Below are positions 26,354-34,818 of a DNA stretch of 64,000 nucleotides, piece by piece (position 1 is the first letter of the stretch; each line of letters opens with the position of its first letter). A program made the translations under genes and the position numbers. Origin of the DNA: Azospirillaceae bacterium (GTDB taxonomy: Bacteria > Pseudomonadota > Alphaproteobacteria > Azospirillales > Azospirillaceae); NCBI GenBank assembly GCA_028283825.1, contig JAPWJW010000003.1, positions 372,001-436,000 of the forward strand, given 5' to 3'. The notes under the pieces are model-generated. The model saw only the letters and a program-made list of their open reading frames with translations, did no database searches and was not told where the DNA came from.

Positions 26354-26398
26354 CGGTTGACTAGACCGAGGGGAAGGTTCCGGCGGTTGACTAGACCG
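26354..26398. repeat. Pair of 15-bp direct repeats
   Basis: CGGTTGACTAGACCG occurs at 26354-26368 and 26384-26398, start to start 30 bp. Each copy is itself a near-palindrome (CGGT...ACCG). They lie between the dksA terminator and the flgH hairpin, in a gap with no gene. This could be a binding-site pair for a dimeric protein; no role is shown. Confidence 0.6.
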
Positions 26399-26411
26399 CG
26401 CGGAGTAGAAG

Positions 26412-26440
26412 CCCGCGGCCGGAGGCGAAACGGCCGCGGG
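26412..26440 (-). terminator. Hairpin downstream of flgH
   Basis: A perfect 10-bp stem CCCGCGGCCG/CGGCCGCGGG with a 9-nt loop, 20 bp past the flgH stop on the minus strand. There is no clear T tract after it, so termination is likely but not certain. Confidence 0.5.
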
Positions 26441-26459
26441 GTACCAGGATGGTGATGGC

Positions 26460-27215
26460 TTAGAAGGGCAGGAGGACGTCCAGCAGCTGCTGGCCATAAC
26501 GTTCCTGCTGCACATCGGTGATCTGGCCGCGGCCACCGTAGGAGATGCGCGCTTCCGCGATCTTCTCGTAGGAGATCGAGTTGGTGTTGTCGATGTCCTC
26601 GGGCCGGATGATGCCCTGGATGGTCAGTTCGCGCAGTTCGTAGTTCACCCGCACTTCCTGCTTGCCCTGGATCACCAGGTTGCCGTTGGGCAGTACCTGG
26701 GTGATGAGGGCGGCGACCTTCAGCGCGATCTTTTCCGACCGCGCGATGGCACCCTTGCCGTCGGACGAGCTGGTGCCGCTGGTGCTGACCAGGCTGCTGG
26801 CCGACGTGGCGGAGTTCAGGACCTTGGGGATCTGGCTTTCCAGGCCGAAGAAGTTGGGCACGCCCATGGCCGTCGTGTTGTTGCGCGACCGCGTGGTCTC
26901 ATTGGAGACGGCGGCGCTGTCGTCGATCGAGATGGCGATGGTCAGGATGTCGCCCGTCTGGCTGGCGCGCTGGTCCTTGAAGAAGGCGCGGGCGCCCGGA
27001 CGCCAGAGGGAGTTGGCCTGGCGTTCCAGCGCCGGCGGCGTCGGCATGGGCATGCGTACCGGCTGATAGCCCTTCTCCGCCGTCGGGTTCTGGATGTTGC
27101 TCATGTCCGGCGCCTTGCCGATGTTGGCGATGCGGTCGGCAGCACCGCACCCGCCCAGGGCCAGGGTGGCGGCGGTGGCGATGAGGAGAGCGCGGATGTT
27201 GGAAGGCACAGGCAT
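26460..27215 (-). CDS. flgH: Flagellar L-ring lipoprotein FlgH
   Basis: An outer-membrane lipoprotein forming the L ring. The lipobox LGGC ends at Cys23. The FlgH core follows (GARAFFKDQRASQTGDILTIAISIDDSA; ITQVLPNGNLVIQGKQEVRVNYELRELTIQGIIRPEDID; SYEKIAEARISYGGRGQI). An upstream TTG is in frame, but AGGAGA sits just before the ATG at 27215, deciding the start. Last gene of the flgF-flgG-flgA-flgH unit, 11 bp after flgA. Confidence 0.95.
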   Translation of the reverse strand: MPVPSNIRALLIATAATLALGGCGAADRIANIGKAPDMSNIQNPTAEKGYQPVRMPMPTPPALERQANSLWRPGARAFFKDQRASQTGDILTIAISIDDSAAVSNETTRSRNNTTAMGVPNFFGLESQIPKVLNSATSASSLVSTSGTSSSDGKGAIARSEKIALKVAALITQVLPNGNLVIQGKQEVRVNYELRELTIQGIIRPEDIDNTNSISYEKIAEARISYGGRGQITDVQQERYGQQLLDVLLPF

Positions 27216-27226
27216 GATGTCTCTCC

Positions 27227-28216
27227 TCAATTCAAGGCGGTACGGGTGGCATGCGCGGCGGTCAGGTTCGGTGCCTGCGCCGCGGGCTGCACGATGACAA
27301 GGTCCGGACCGGCCACGCGGGCGTCGATGGTCCGGTTGCTGGCGGTGTTGGTGACGCGGATGACTTCGTTCATGCCGCCTTCGGCCTGAGCCCGGCCCTG
27401 GACCGTCAGGGTCATGTTGCCGGACTGCAGCATCATGGTGACCAGGGCGCCGCGGGTGACCACCACGGGGGCGCGCACCTCATCGGTACGCACCGGCTGA
27501 TAGGGGCTGGCGCCGTGGCGCACGGTCAGGCCGATCAGGTCGCGGGCCTCGGTCACCACGTCGCCGCTGATGCGGTTGCGCGGGATCTTGGTCCATTCCA
27601 CGTCGCTCGCGGCGATGGTGTCGCCCGGGGCCACGCGGCGGTTCAGCACGGGCAGGGTCACCATGGCGACGACGCGGGCGCCGAAGCTCTGGCGGATGAC
27701 CGGCTCACCCGTGGCGGGGACCACCAGGTCGGCGGTGGCGCGGCCGCGGGCGGCGTCATAATTCACGTTGGTGAAGGCGATGCTGCTGTCGCTGTTGGCC
27801 GGCAGGCGCAGCACGGTGCCGGGATTGTCCAGCACCACGTCCATGCCGCGCGGCGCGCCGGCATCGACCAGGGCCTTGGCCAGCGCCTCCTGGATCTGGT
27901 CGGCGGTGATGTCCACCGAGGGACGGCTGACCACCACCCGCTCATTGCCCTTGGCCTGCCAATCGACACCGTTGTTGCTGGCCAGACGCTGGAGGATGGA
28001 GGCGTCATAGGTGATGCGATGGCCGGGAGACGGCGCCTGGCCGACGACGATGTTGGCTTGTTCCGGGCCCAGCGCGTCGAACAGGTCGCCCAGGCGGATG
28101 TTCTCCGCGTTCACGTTCACGTCGCCGTGCAGGTCCGCGGCGGCGGCCAGGCCGGGGACCAGTCCGGTTCCCAGCAGGATGCTGCCGCTCAGCAGGAAGG
28201 TGGCCAACGCTTTCAT
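27227..28216 (-). CDS. flgA: P-ring assembly chaperone FlgA
   Basis: A 329-residue periplasmic chaperone needed for P-ring (FlgI) assembly. It has a signal peptide (ATFLLSGSILLGTGLVPGLAAA), an N-terminal FlgA region and the C-terminal SAF domain (VTLPVLNRRVAPGDTIAASDVEW, GLTVRHGASPYQPVRTDEVRAPVVV, VTVQGRAQAEGGMNE-like strand). It lies between flgG and flgH on the same strand, with short spacing. Confidence 0.93.
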   Translation of the reverse strand: MKALATFLLSGSILLGTGLVPGLAAAADLHGDVNVNAENIRLGDLFDALGPEQANIVVGQAPSPGHRITYDASILQRLASNNGVDWQAKGNERVVVSRPSVDITADQIQEALAKALVDAGAPRGMDVVLDNPGTVLRLPANSDSSIAFTNVNYDAARGRATADLVVPATGEPVIRQSFGARVVAMVTLPVLNRRVAPGDTIAASDVEWTKIPRNRISGDVVTEARDLIGLTVRHGASPYQPVRTDEVRAPVVVTRGALVTMMLQSGNMTLTVQGRAQAEGGMNEVIRVTNTASNRTIDARVAGPDLVIVQPAAQAPNLTAAHATRTALN

Positions 28217-28241
28217 CGCAATTCTCCTAAGCCCGCACTCA

Positions 28242-29027
28242 TCACTTCATGTTCGTGATGGACTGCAGCATCTGGTCGGTCGTGGTGACGACGCGCGAGT
28301 TCATTTCGTAAGCGCGCTGCGCCTGGATCAGGTTGGTGATCTCGGTCACGACGTTGACGTTGGAGGTTTCCAGCGCGTTCTGGGTGATGCGGCCGAAACC
28401 GGTGGAGCCGGGGACGGCGGTGACCGGCTGGCCCGACGCCGGGGTTTCCAGCAGCAGGTTGTCGCCCACGGCTTCCAGGCCGGCGGGGTTGGGGAAGTTC
28501 GCCAGGTTCAGCTGGCCGACGATGGCGGGGGTCACCTGGCCATCGATCTTGGCCTGCACCTGGCCCGAGGCGTCGACCGTGATGTCCACGGCGTTCTGCG
28601 GCACGGTCAGGCCGGGGTTCAGCAGGTAACCGTCGGAGGTGACGATCTGGCTGTTGGCGTTCAGCTGGAAGGAACCGTCGCGGGTATAGGCGATCTGGCC
28701 GCTGGGCAGGGTGATCTGGAAGTAGCCGTTGCCGTTAACCGCCAGGTCCAGGCTGTTGCCGGTGACGTTGATGTTGCCCTGCTCGTTGATGCGGTACACG
28801 GCCGCCGTCTTCACGCCGCCGCCCAGCTGGATGCCGGTGGGGACGATGGTGCCGGCGTCGGAGGAGTTGGAGCCGACGCGGCGCATGTTCTGGTACAGCA
28901 GGTCCTGGAATTCCGCGTTCTGGCGCTTGTAACCGGTCGTGGTCATGTTCGCGATGTTCTGCGAGATGACTTCGACGTTGGTCTGTTGGGCCTGCATGCC
29001 CGTGGCGGCGATGGAGAGGCTGCGCAT
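28242..29027 (-). CDS. flgG: Flagellar distal rod protein FlgG
   Basis: 261 residues, the standard FlgG length. The N-terminal rod motif is MRSLSIAATGMQAQQTNVEV with ISQNIANMTTTGYKRQNAEF, and the C-terminal coiled region is SNVNVVTEITNLIQAQRAYEMNS. It forms the distal rod crossing the P and L rings whose genes surround it. It follows flgF by 26 bp. Confidence 0.96.
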   Translation of the reverse strand: MRSLSIAATGMQAQQTNVEVISQNIANMTTTGYKRQNAEFQDLLYQNMRRVGSNSSDAGTIVPTGIQLGGGVKTAAVYRINEQGNINVTGNSLDLAVNGNGYFQITLPSGQIAYTRDGSFQLNANSQIVTSDGYLLNPGLTVPQNAVDITVDASGQVQAKIDGQVTPAIVGQLNLANFPNPAGLEAVGDNLLLETPASGQPVTAVPGSTGFGRITQNALETSNVNVVTEITNLIQAQRAYEMNSRVVTTTDQMLQSITNMK

Positions 29028-29053
29028 GATCTGTTGCTCCTACTTCTTCGGCG

Positions 29054-29773
29054 TCACGAGGCTTTGGTCAGGTGGGTGATCGCGTTGCGGATGCGATCGT
29101 GTTCTTCCTCGATCATCTTCTGGTTCAGCTGGTACTGGCGCAGGACCTCGATCATGTTCGTGGACTCCACGATCGCCTGGACGTTGGAGCCTTCCAGCGC
29201 GCCCTGGATCACCTGCGGGTTGGTGACCGCCTGGGGCGTCTGGGTGGTGGTCAGCAGGCCGCCGCCCAGGGTCTGCATCTTCTGCTGGTCGTCGAAGTTG
29301 ACGACCTTCAACTGCGCCAGCTGGGCGCGATCGGCCATGACGGTGCCGTCGCCCTGGATCTTCAGGTCGCTGATGTTGTCGGGGATGGTGATGCGGTTGT
29401 CGTTGCGGTCCAGCACCGGCAGGCCGTTCTGGTCCACCAGTTCACGGCGGTCGTTGATCTGGAAGTTGCCGGCCCGGGTGTAGCGGGGGCCCGACAGCGT
29501 CTCTACCGTGAAGTAGCCGTCGCCCTTCAGCGCCACGTCCAGCGTGTTGTTGGTGGATTGCATGACGCCGGCGCGGGTGTCGCGCATCAGGCCGTAATCC
29601 TGCGTGAAGGAGACACGCTCACCGCGGCCGGGCTTCTCCATGTATTCCTGGAACAACACGCGCTGCTGCTTGTACCCCGTGGTGTTCATGTTGGCGATGT
29701 TGTTCGCCACCACGTCCATCTGCCGGGACAGCGCTTCCTGTCGGGACAGCGCGATGTAAATCGGGTTTTCCAT
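29054..29773 (-). CDS. flgF: Flagellar proximal rod protein FlgF
   Basis: 239 residues with the N-terminal rod motif (MENPIYIALSRQEALSRQMD, VVANNIANMNTTGYKQQRVL) and a C-terminal helix (VQAIVESTNMIEVLRQYQLNQ). The frame extends upstream to 29848, but that would place coding sequence over the sigma-54 promoter; the ATG at 29773 is the family start. First gene of the flgF-G-A-H operon. Confidence 0.95.
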   Translation of the reverse strand: MENPIYIALSRQEALSRQMDVVANNIANMNTTGYKQQRVLFQEYMEKPGRGERVSFTQDYGLMRDTRAGVMQSTNNTLDVALKGDGYFTVETLSGPRYTRAGNFQINDRRELVDQNGLPVLDRNDNRITIPDNISDLKIQGDGTVMADRAQLAQLKVVNFDDQQKMQTLGGGLLTTTQTPQAVTNPQVIQGALEGSNVQAIVESTNMIEVLRQYQLNQKMIEEEHDRIRNAITHLTKAS

Positions 29774-29831
29774 GTTCGCCTCGAACGGTGCTGCCGATCT
29801 TTGCCGGCTGCGTGTTAGTCGTGTCCCTATA

Positions 29832-29847
29832 TGCAGGGGGCGTGCCA
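29832..29847 (-). promoter_or_regulatory. Sigma-54 promoter for flgF-flgG-flgA-flgH
   Basis: The minus strand reads TGGCACG-CCCC-CTGCA. GG and GC are 12 bp apart, and the only deviation from consensus is CTGCA for TTGCA. It ends about 60 bp upstream of the flgF ATG. Confidence 0.8.
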
Positions 29848-29982
29848 ACTGTTGAGTCTATGGAAAATCAATAACTTAGGTGATTGGGGGGTGGGTAGGG
29901 CCGGGCAGAGGCTTCCCTTGCGGCAGTTTCTGCCGAAGCAGGCATTCCCAACCCGGCAAACAGGACCCGGCGGAAATGGAAA

Positions 29983-30009
29983 CCGCCGCGCCCCAGGGGG
30001 ACGCGGCGG
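29983..30009 (-). terminator. Hairpin downstream of the cyclophilin gene
   Basis: Stem CCGCCGCG (29983-29990) / CGCGGCGG (30002-30009), with a possible CCCC/GGGG extension in the loop, about 50 bp beyond the cyclophilin stop on the minus strand. The downstream T content is modest. Confidence 0.5.
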
Positions 30010-30058
30010 CTATCCTTTGTGGGTGGATGCATAGGCACCCACCTAACGCTTGTAAGGG

Positions 30059-30535
30059 TCAGGTGGCGTCGGCCGCGACCTGCATCTTCACGATGCGGTC
30101 GGGATCGGTGACGCTGCCGTTGTCGCGGCGGTTGCCCTTCTTGATGGCGTCCACATGCTCCATGCCTTCGCTCACCACGCCCCAGACGGTGTACTGCCGG
30201 TCCAGGAAGGTGGCGTCGTCGAAGCAGATGAAGAACTGGCTGTCGGCGCTGTCCGGGTTCATGGCGCGGGCCATGGAGCAGACGCCGCGCACGTGCGGCT
30301 CCGCCGAGAATTCCGCCTTCAGCTTCTTGCCCGAACCGCTGGTGCCGTCGCCGACGGGGCAGCCGCCCTGGGCCATGAAGCCTTCGATCACGCGATGGAA
30401 GGCCAGGCCGTCGTAGAAGCCGTCGCGGGCCAGTTCCTTGATCCGGGCCACGTGGTTCGGGGCCAGGTCGGGACGCAGGGTGATGACGACGCGGCCGGCC
30501 GGCAGGTCGAGATACAGGGTGTTCTCAAGATCCAT
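30059..30535 (-). CDS. Cyclophilin-type peptidyl-prolyl cis-trans isomerase
   Basis: A 158-residue PpiB-like foldase without a signal peptide, so probably cytoplasmic. Cyclophilin landmarks are FYDGLAFHRVIEGFMAQGG (with the catalytic Arg in FHR), the SMARAMNPDSADSQFFICF core and the TVWGVVSEGMEHVD strand. The frame extends upstream to 30661; the start at 30535 (MDLENTLYLDLP) matches the family N-terminus. It is divergent from the YdbH-like gene. Confidence 0.92.
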   Translation of the reverse strand: MDLENTLYLDLPAGRVVITLRPDLAPNHVARIKELARDGFYDGLAFHRVIEGFMAQGGCPVGDGTSGSGKKLKAEFSAEPHVRGVCSMARAMNPDSADSQFFICFDDATFLDRQYTVWGVVSEGMEHVDAIKKGNRRDNGSVTDPDRIVKMQVAADAT

Positions 30536-30796
30536 TTTAGGGAACTCGTTCTTTGATGGAAGGGCGCATCCGTATCCGGCTTTGCCGGTCGGCGGACCAT
30601 AGCGCCCCCGCCGGCCGATTTGAACCGCCCTTGTGGCGGGGCGGCCCTTACTTTCCGGCAAAACGGCCGGCCATTTGCATGAGGGAGGCGTTAAGGTCCG
30701 TAAAAGGGGGCATTCTTGCCGCCCGCGCCGGGCCGCGCCACTTTACTGCCACGGGCCCGGCCGCGCCGCCGGACCGGGAAGGGACCGTTTCGCCCC

Positions 30797-33286
30797 ATGA
30801 CCACGCCGCCGATACCGCCGCTACGGCCCCCGCCTGGCATGCGCCCGCCATCCCGGCCGCCGCGGCGGCGCTGGACCTTGCCGAAGGCGTTTCCGGTCCT
30901 GCATTCGGACTATCGCCGCTGGTTGCCGGCGGCGGTGCTGGTGGTCGCCGGCCTGGGTGGTGTCGCCCTTGCCGGCCGGCTGTTCTTGCCGGGCATGGCG
31001 GAGCGGCGGCTGGTGGCGGCACTGGCGGATGCCGGCTACACGCAAGCGCAGGTGACGGTGCGCCGTGCCGGCTGGGGCTGGGCGGAGGCGGGTATTCGCC
31101 TGGCGCCCGGGCTGGAGGTGGAGACGGCACGGCTGGACTTCGCCGGCTGGCTGCCCTGGGGCGATGAGTTGGCCAGCCTGGCGCTGTCCAACGTCAACCT
31201 GGATGCGGCGCGCCAGGGAAGTACCGCGCTGGCGCGGCTGTCGGCTCTGCCGGCGCGGCGGCTGGAGCTTACCGGCTTGCAGATGGCGGTGGGGGATTGG
31301 TCGCTGCCCCTGGACTTGCATGCAGTGTTGGATCATGGGGATGGGGCGGGCTGGCGCGGGCACGCCACGCTGACCCCGCCTTCGGGATTGATACCGGCGG
31401 CGCTGTCTCATGGCACGCTGCCGCCGCTGGATGTCGATGTCACGGTGACGGATACCGGTGTGCGGCTGGACGGGGCGGCATTGAGCGGTACGCTGACCCT
31501 GGCCGGCGACGGCGCCAAGGCGGATGTGACGGCCAAGGGCTGGCACGTCGCCGATGCCCTGGGTCCGCTGTCGGGCAGCCTGGCCTGGCAGGGCGCGCCC
31601 GGTCGCTGGTCCGTCACCCTCACGGCCGACACCCCGTCATCGCACCTGTCGCTGGACAGCGGAGGCCCCTGGATGGATGCCGGTGTGACGGCGGCCGTCT
31701 GGGGCTTGCGTGCCAAGGTGGTGGGTGCTGGCGATTGGGCCGGGCAGGGAACGCTGGCCCTGAACCGGCCGGCACCGGGGGCGCCGCTGGCCTTCACCCT
31801 GTCGGCCAATGACGCGACTGCGGCGGAACTGCCGCTGATGGCCGCCTTCCTGAGCCTGTCCGGCCGGCTGGATGGCGATGCCGACCGGGGGTGGCGCGTG
31901 GATCTGGCGGGACCGGCCCAGATCGGCGGGCGCCTGCGTGACGGCCAGGGCACGCCGATCAGCCTGGGCTGGGATCCGGGCGCCGATGGTCATCTGGGCA
32001 TCAACTGGCGCGACGGTCGGGGCCACGCCGACCTGCAAGGGGCGGTGGTGGGGCGCTGGGGTCCGGCCTCGGCCCCGCTGGTCGCCGGCGGTAGCACCGA
32101 TTTGCGCGCCACCGCCGATTGGGATGGCGCCGGCATGGTGGCGCTGGATGCGACCGCCACAGCGCTTGAGGCGCCGTCGCTGCTGGGTGCCCGGCTGGAG
32201 GGGGCACGCCTGTCCGCCGACGTGGACCGCGCCAACCGGGCCGCACCCTGGCGCGTGACCCTGGACCAGGGGCGGCTGCAAATCCCCGGTCTGGCGCCCC
32301 TGGCGCTGGCACTCAGCGTCACCGGCGATCCGGTGGCGGCCATGACCCTGTCGGGCCAGGCCAAGGGGGTGGGGACGCCCCTGTCCCTCGGCCTGTCGGG
32401 GCAATGGGACGGCGCCAAGGTGAAGGGCGACGCCACCGTGGCGCTGTCGCCCCTGTCGCTGGCGGACGTGCCGGATCTGGGCACCCTGTTGCCGGGCATC
32501 CCGGGACCCGTCCGGGGGGATGGCACGGTGACGGGCAGCCTGCGCCTGACCCTGGTCCATCGCGATCTGGAGGGTAGCGGCGACCTGCGCCTGGACGATG
32601 TCAGCCTGGCGGCCCCGAACCTGACGGTGCAGGGCTTGAACGGGCAACTGGCGCTGGACAGCCTGTTTCCCCTGCACAGCCCGCCCGGGCAACACCTGTC
32701 GGCCAAGACCGTGCGGGCCGGCTTCACCGTCGGCGATGTCGGTTTGGACCTGCAGGTGGCGGGCGGGCAACTGGTGCTGCAGGGCGGCGACCTGGCCTGG
32801 GCCGGCGGCCATGCCCACCTGACACCGGAAGGCAACGGCGGTTTCGGCGCCGACGTTTCGGGGGTGGATTTGGCCCAGGCGTTGCCGCGCTGGACGGCGG
32901 CGGGGTATGGGCTGACGGGAACCTTGGCGGGGCGTCTGCTGGGGCGTTTCGATGGCCTGACGCCGGTGATCACCTTCGGCGCGCTGGCGGCGGACAAGCC
33001 GGGCCGCATCGCTTACGCCGCCGGCGACGCGGGCGAGGCCGGTCTACCGGTGGTGCTGAACCCCGCGCACAACGGCAATGTGGCGCTGATCACCCGCGCG
33101 CTCGCGGATTTCGATTATCAGGCCCTGTCCCTGCTGCCGACGGGCCCGGTGGGACCGGATTTGCGGGCGCGCCTGCTGGTGCGGGGTGTCAACGCCGGAT
33201 TCTACGGCGGCTATCCGGTGGATTTGGACCTGGAATTGGACGGGGGGGATCTGCTGCCACCCACCGCCGCGACGGGAACGCGTTAA
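30797..33286 (+). CDS. YdbH-like AsmA-family envelope protein
   Basis: 829 residues. A Pro/Arg-rich cytoplasmic N-terminus and one membrane segment (LPAAVLVVAGLGGVALAGRLFL, residues about 43-64) precede a very long periplasmic region of beta-strands. This is the architecture of YdbH and related bridge-like proteins, which carry phospholipids between inner and outer membranes together with YhdP and TamB in E. coli. The C-terminal segment (ALITRALADFDYQALSLLP) fits the YdbH domain. YnbE and YdbL, usual partners in enterobacteria, are not adjacent. The frame starts at 30716; ATG 30797 (MTTPPIPPL) was chosen. It ends 6 bp from the next convergent gene. Confidence 0.78.
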   Translation: MTTPPIPPLRPPPGMRPPSRPPRRRWTLPKAFPVLHSDYRRWLPAAVLVVAGLGGVALAGRLFLPGMAERRLVAALADAGYTQAQVTVRRAGWGWAEAGIRLAPGLEVETARLDFAGWLPWGDELASLALSNVNLDAARQGSTALARLSALPARRLELTGLQMAVGDWSLPLDLHAVLDHGDGAGWRGHATLTPPSGLIPAALSHGTLPPLDVDVTVTDTGVRLDGAALSGTLTLAGDGAKADVTAKGWHVADALGPLSGSLAWQGAPGRWSVTLTADTPSSHLSLDSGGPWMDAGVTAAVWGLRAKVVGAGDWAGQGTLALNRPAPGAPLAFTLSANDATAAELPLMAAFLSLSGRLDGDADRGWRVDLAGPAQIGGRLRDGQGTPISLGWDPGADGHLGINWRDGRGHADLQGAVVGRWGPASAPLVAGGSTDLRATADWDGAGMVALDATATALEAPSLLGARLEGARLSADVDRANRAAPWRVTLDQGRLQIPGLAPLALALSVTGDPVAAMTLSGQAKGVGTPLSLGLSGQWDGAKVKGDATVALSPLSLADVPDLGTLLPGIPGPVRGDGTVTGSLRLTLVHRDLEGSGDLRLDDVSLAAPNLTVQGLNGQLALDSLFPLHSPPGQHLSAKTVRAGFTVGDVGLDLQVAGGQLVLQGGDLAWAGGHAHLTPEGNGGFGADVSGVDLAQALPRWTAAGYGLTGTLAGRLLGRFDGLTPVITFGALAADKPGRIAYAAGDAGEAGLPVVLNPAHNGNVALITRALADFDYQALSLLPTGPVGPDLRARLLVRGVNAGFYGGYPVDLDLELDGGDLLPPTAATGTR

Positions 33287-33292
33287 GGACGG

Positions 33293-34018
33293 TTACGGAA
33301 AGGGGCAGTGATCGCCCACCACATCGACGAAGGAACGGGAACCGGGGCTGATCTTGAACCGGTATTCCGTGTCGTCGATGATGACGGAATGCTGCAGTGG
33401 CAGCATGCCGGTGGTTTGGGTTTCCTTGCCGCTCTTGTCGGTGAACTTCAGGGTCACCGGCTTGGCGGGGTCGAACCAGGCCTGCGGCGCCCCGTCCGGG
33501 CTGCGCGTGGTGGCGCCTTCGCCCGACACGGTGATGGCGCCATCGGAGAATCCGGCGGAGGTGTTGGGCCCCTTGTACAGCGGGGTGGACAGCACGAAAC
33601 GCTTGGTTTCCGCCTTGCCGCAGGAACGCGGGGTGCCCGTCTGCTCGATGATCAGCGCCAGGCGGCCGGCGTCCACGCCCTCCACCATCTTCTTGGCCAG
33701 CAGGTCCTTCAGGCGGCCCAGGTCGCCGTTGGGCACATCGCGGTCATAGCGCACCTGCAACTCGCTGACCCGGACCTCGGCCGTCTGCAGGGCGGCCTGC
33801 AGTTGCGCCACCTTGCGTTCCACCTCTTCCTTGCCCGTCTGGGCCTGGCTCAACTGCGTCTGCAGGTTCTGTTCCCGGCGGATCAGCTGTTCCTGTCCCA
33901 CCTCATAGCTGAAGGCGCAGGCCACGCCCACGACGGCGAGGAACAGCGCGAACTGGACCAGGCGTGTCCAGAAGCGGCGGCGGGCGCGGCGGCTGTAATC
34001 GTAAAGGCCATAACTCAT
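33293..34018 (-). CDS. Membrane-anchored coiled-coil protein, unknown function
   Basis: 241 residues: a basic N-terminus (SYGLYDYSRRARRRFW), one membrane segment (RLVQFALFLAVVGVACAFSYEV), a coiled coil (residues about 45-95, EQNLQTQLSQAQTGKEEVERKVAQL) and a C-terminal beta-rich domain with two cysteines (TPRSCGKAE and GDHCPFP) that could pair in the periplasm. I do not recognise a named family. An ATG six codons upstream (34036) is an alternative start. It has no close operon partner. Confidence 0.75.
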   Translation of the reverse strand: MSYGLYDYSRRARRRFWTRLVQFALFLAVVGVACAFSYEVGQEQLIRREQNLQTQLSQAQTGKEEVERKVAQLQAALQTAEVRVSELQVRYDRDVPNGDLGRLKDLLAKKMVEGVDAGRLALIIEQTGTPRSCGKAETKRFVLSTPLYKGPNTSAGFSDGAITVSGEGATTRSPDGAPQAWFDPAKPVTLKFTDKSGKETQTTGMLPLQHSVIIDDTEYRFKISPGSRSFVDVVGDHCPFP

Positions 34019-34065
34019 CGCGGCGCCAACACCCATGCGGAGGTTGAAAGGGGAACCAAGTAATT

Positions 34066-34095
34066 AAAAAGCCCGGGAGATTGCCTCTCCCGGGC
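34066..34095 (-). terminator. Terminator after the glutathione peroxidase gene
   Basis: A perfect 10-bp stem GCCCGGGAGA/TCTCCCGGGC with a 5-nt loop, followed on the minus strand by TTTTT. It lies about 58 bp past the peroxidase stop. Confidence 0.85.
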
Positions 34096-34152
34096 TGACC
34101 CTAGCGGGGCCGTTCCCCAAACTCAAGCGGGCCCTAAACCTAAACGAGCCCT

Positions 34153-34761
34153 TTACCCGTTATGGGGCAGGGCCGCGTCGATCGCCGCCTTCAGTTCGGG
34201 CGATTCCGGTTCCACCTTGCTGGGGAAGGCGGCGATCAGGGCGCCGTCGGGGCTGATCAGGTACTTGTGGAAGTTCCACTTGGGCGCGCCCTTGGCCGCA
34301 CTCACCCACTTGTAGAAGGGGTGGGCCTGGTCGCCGGTGACGACCGCCTTTTCCGTCATGGGGAAATCGACGGCGAAGTTGGCGTCGCAGAAGTGCTTGA
34401 TCTCCTGGTTGCTGCCCGGTTCCTGGTCGTGGAAGTCGTTGGCGGGCACGCCCAGCACCACCAGGCCCTTGTCCTTGTAGGCGGTGTAGAGCGCCTCCAG
34501 CCCCTTGTACTGCGGGGTGAAGCCGCAGAGCGAGGCGGTGTTCACCACCAGGATGGCCTTGCCCTTGAAGGCGCTGAGCGGCAGCGGGGCGCCGTCGATG
34601 GAGGTGAAGGTATAGTCGTAGGCCGATCCGGCGGCGGAACTGGGCAAGGCAGCGCCGGCACGGCGGGCGGCAAGGGCGCCGCCGGCAAAGGCAAGCATCG
34701 CCATAGTCTGAAGCAGGGTCCGGCGGCTGGTCGGGAATTGAGGGGGCAGGGAAGCGGGCAT
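34153..34761 (-). CDS. Exported glutathione peroxidase-family protein
   Basis: 202 residues, thioredoxin fold. Catalytic Cys79 lies in NTASLCGFTPQYKGLE; EPGSNQEI and WNFHKYLI carry the Gln and Trp/Asn region of the active site. The usual FPCNQF segment reads VPANDF, so its Cys is missing and the asparagine environment is altered, which may change the resolving mechanism. The N-terminus SRRTLLQTMAMLAFAGGALA looks like a twin-arginine signal peptide, unusual for this normally cytoplasmic family, suggesting defence against peroxides in the periplasm. It stands alone, with a terminator downstream. Confidence 0.88.
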   Translation of the reverse strand: MPASLPPQFPTSRRTLLQTMAMLAFAGGALAARRAGAALPSSAAGSAYDYTFTSIDGAPLPLSAFKGKAILVVNTASLCGFTPQYKGLEALYTAYKDKGLVVLGVPANDFHDQEPGSNQEIKHFCDANFAVDFPMTEKAVVTGDQAHPFYKWVSAAKGAPKWNFHKYLISPDGALIAAFPSKVEPESPELKAAIDAALPHNG

Positions 34762-34818
34762 GGAATTCCTCCCTTGGGGGATGCTGGCCGGGCCCCGGTT
34801 GGGAACCCGGCCAGATTC

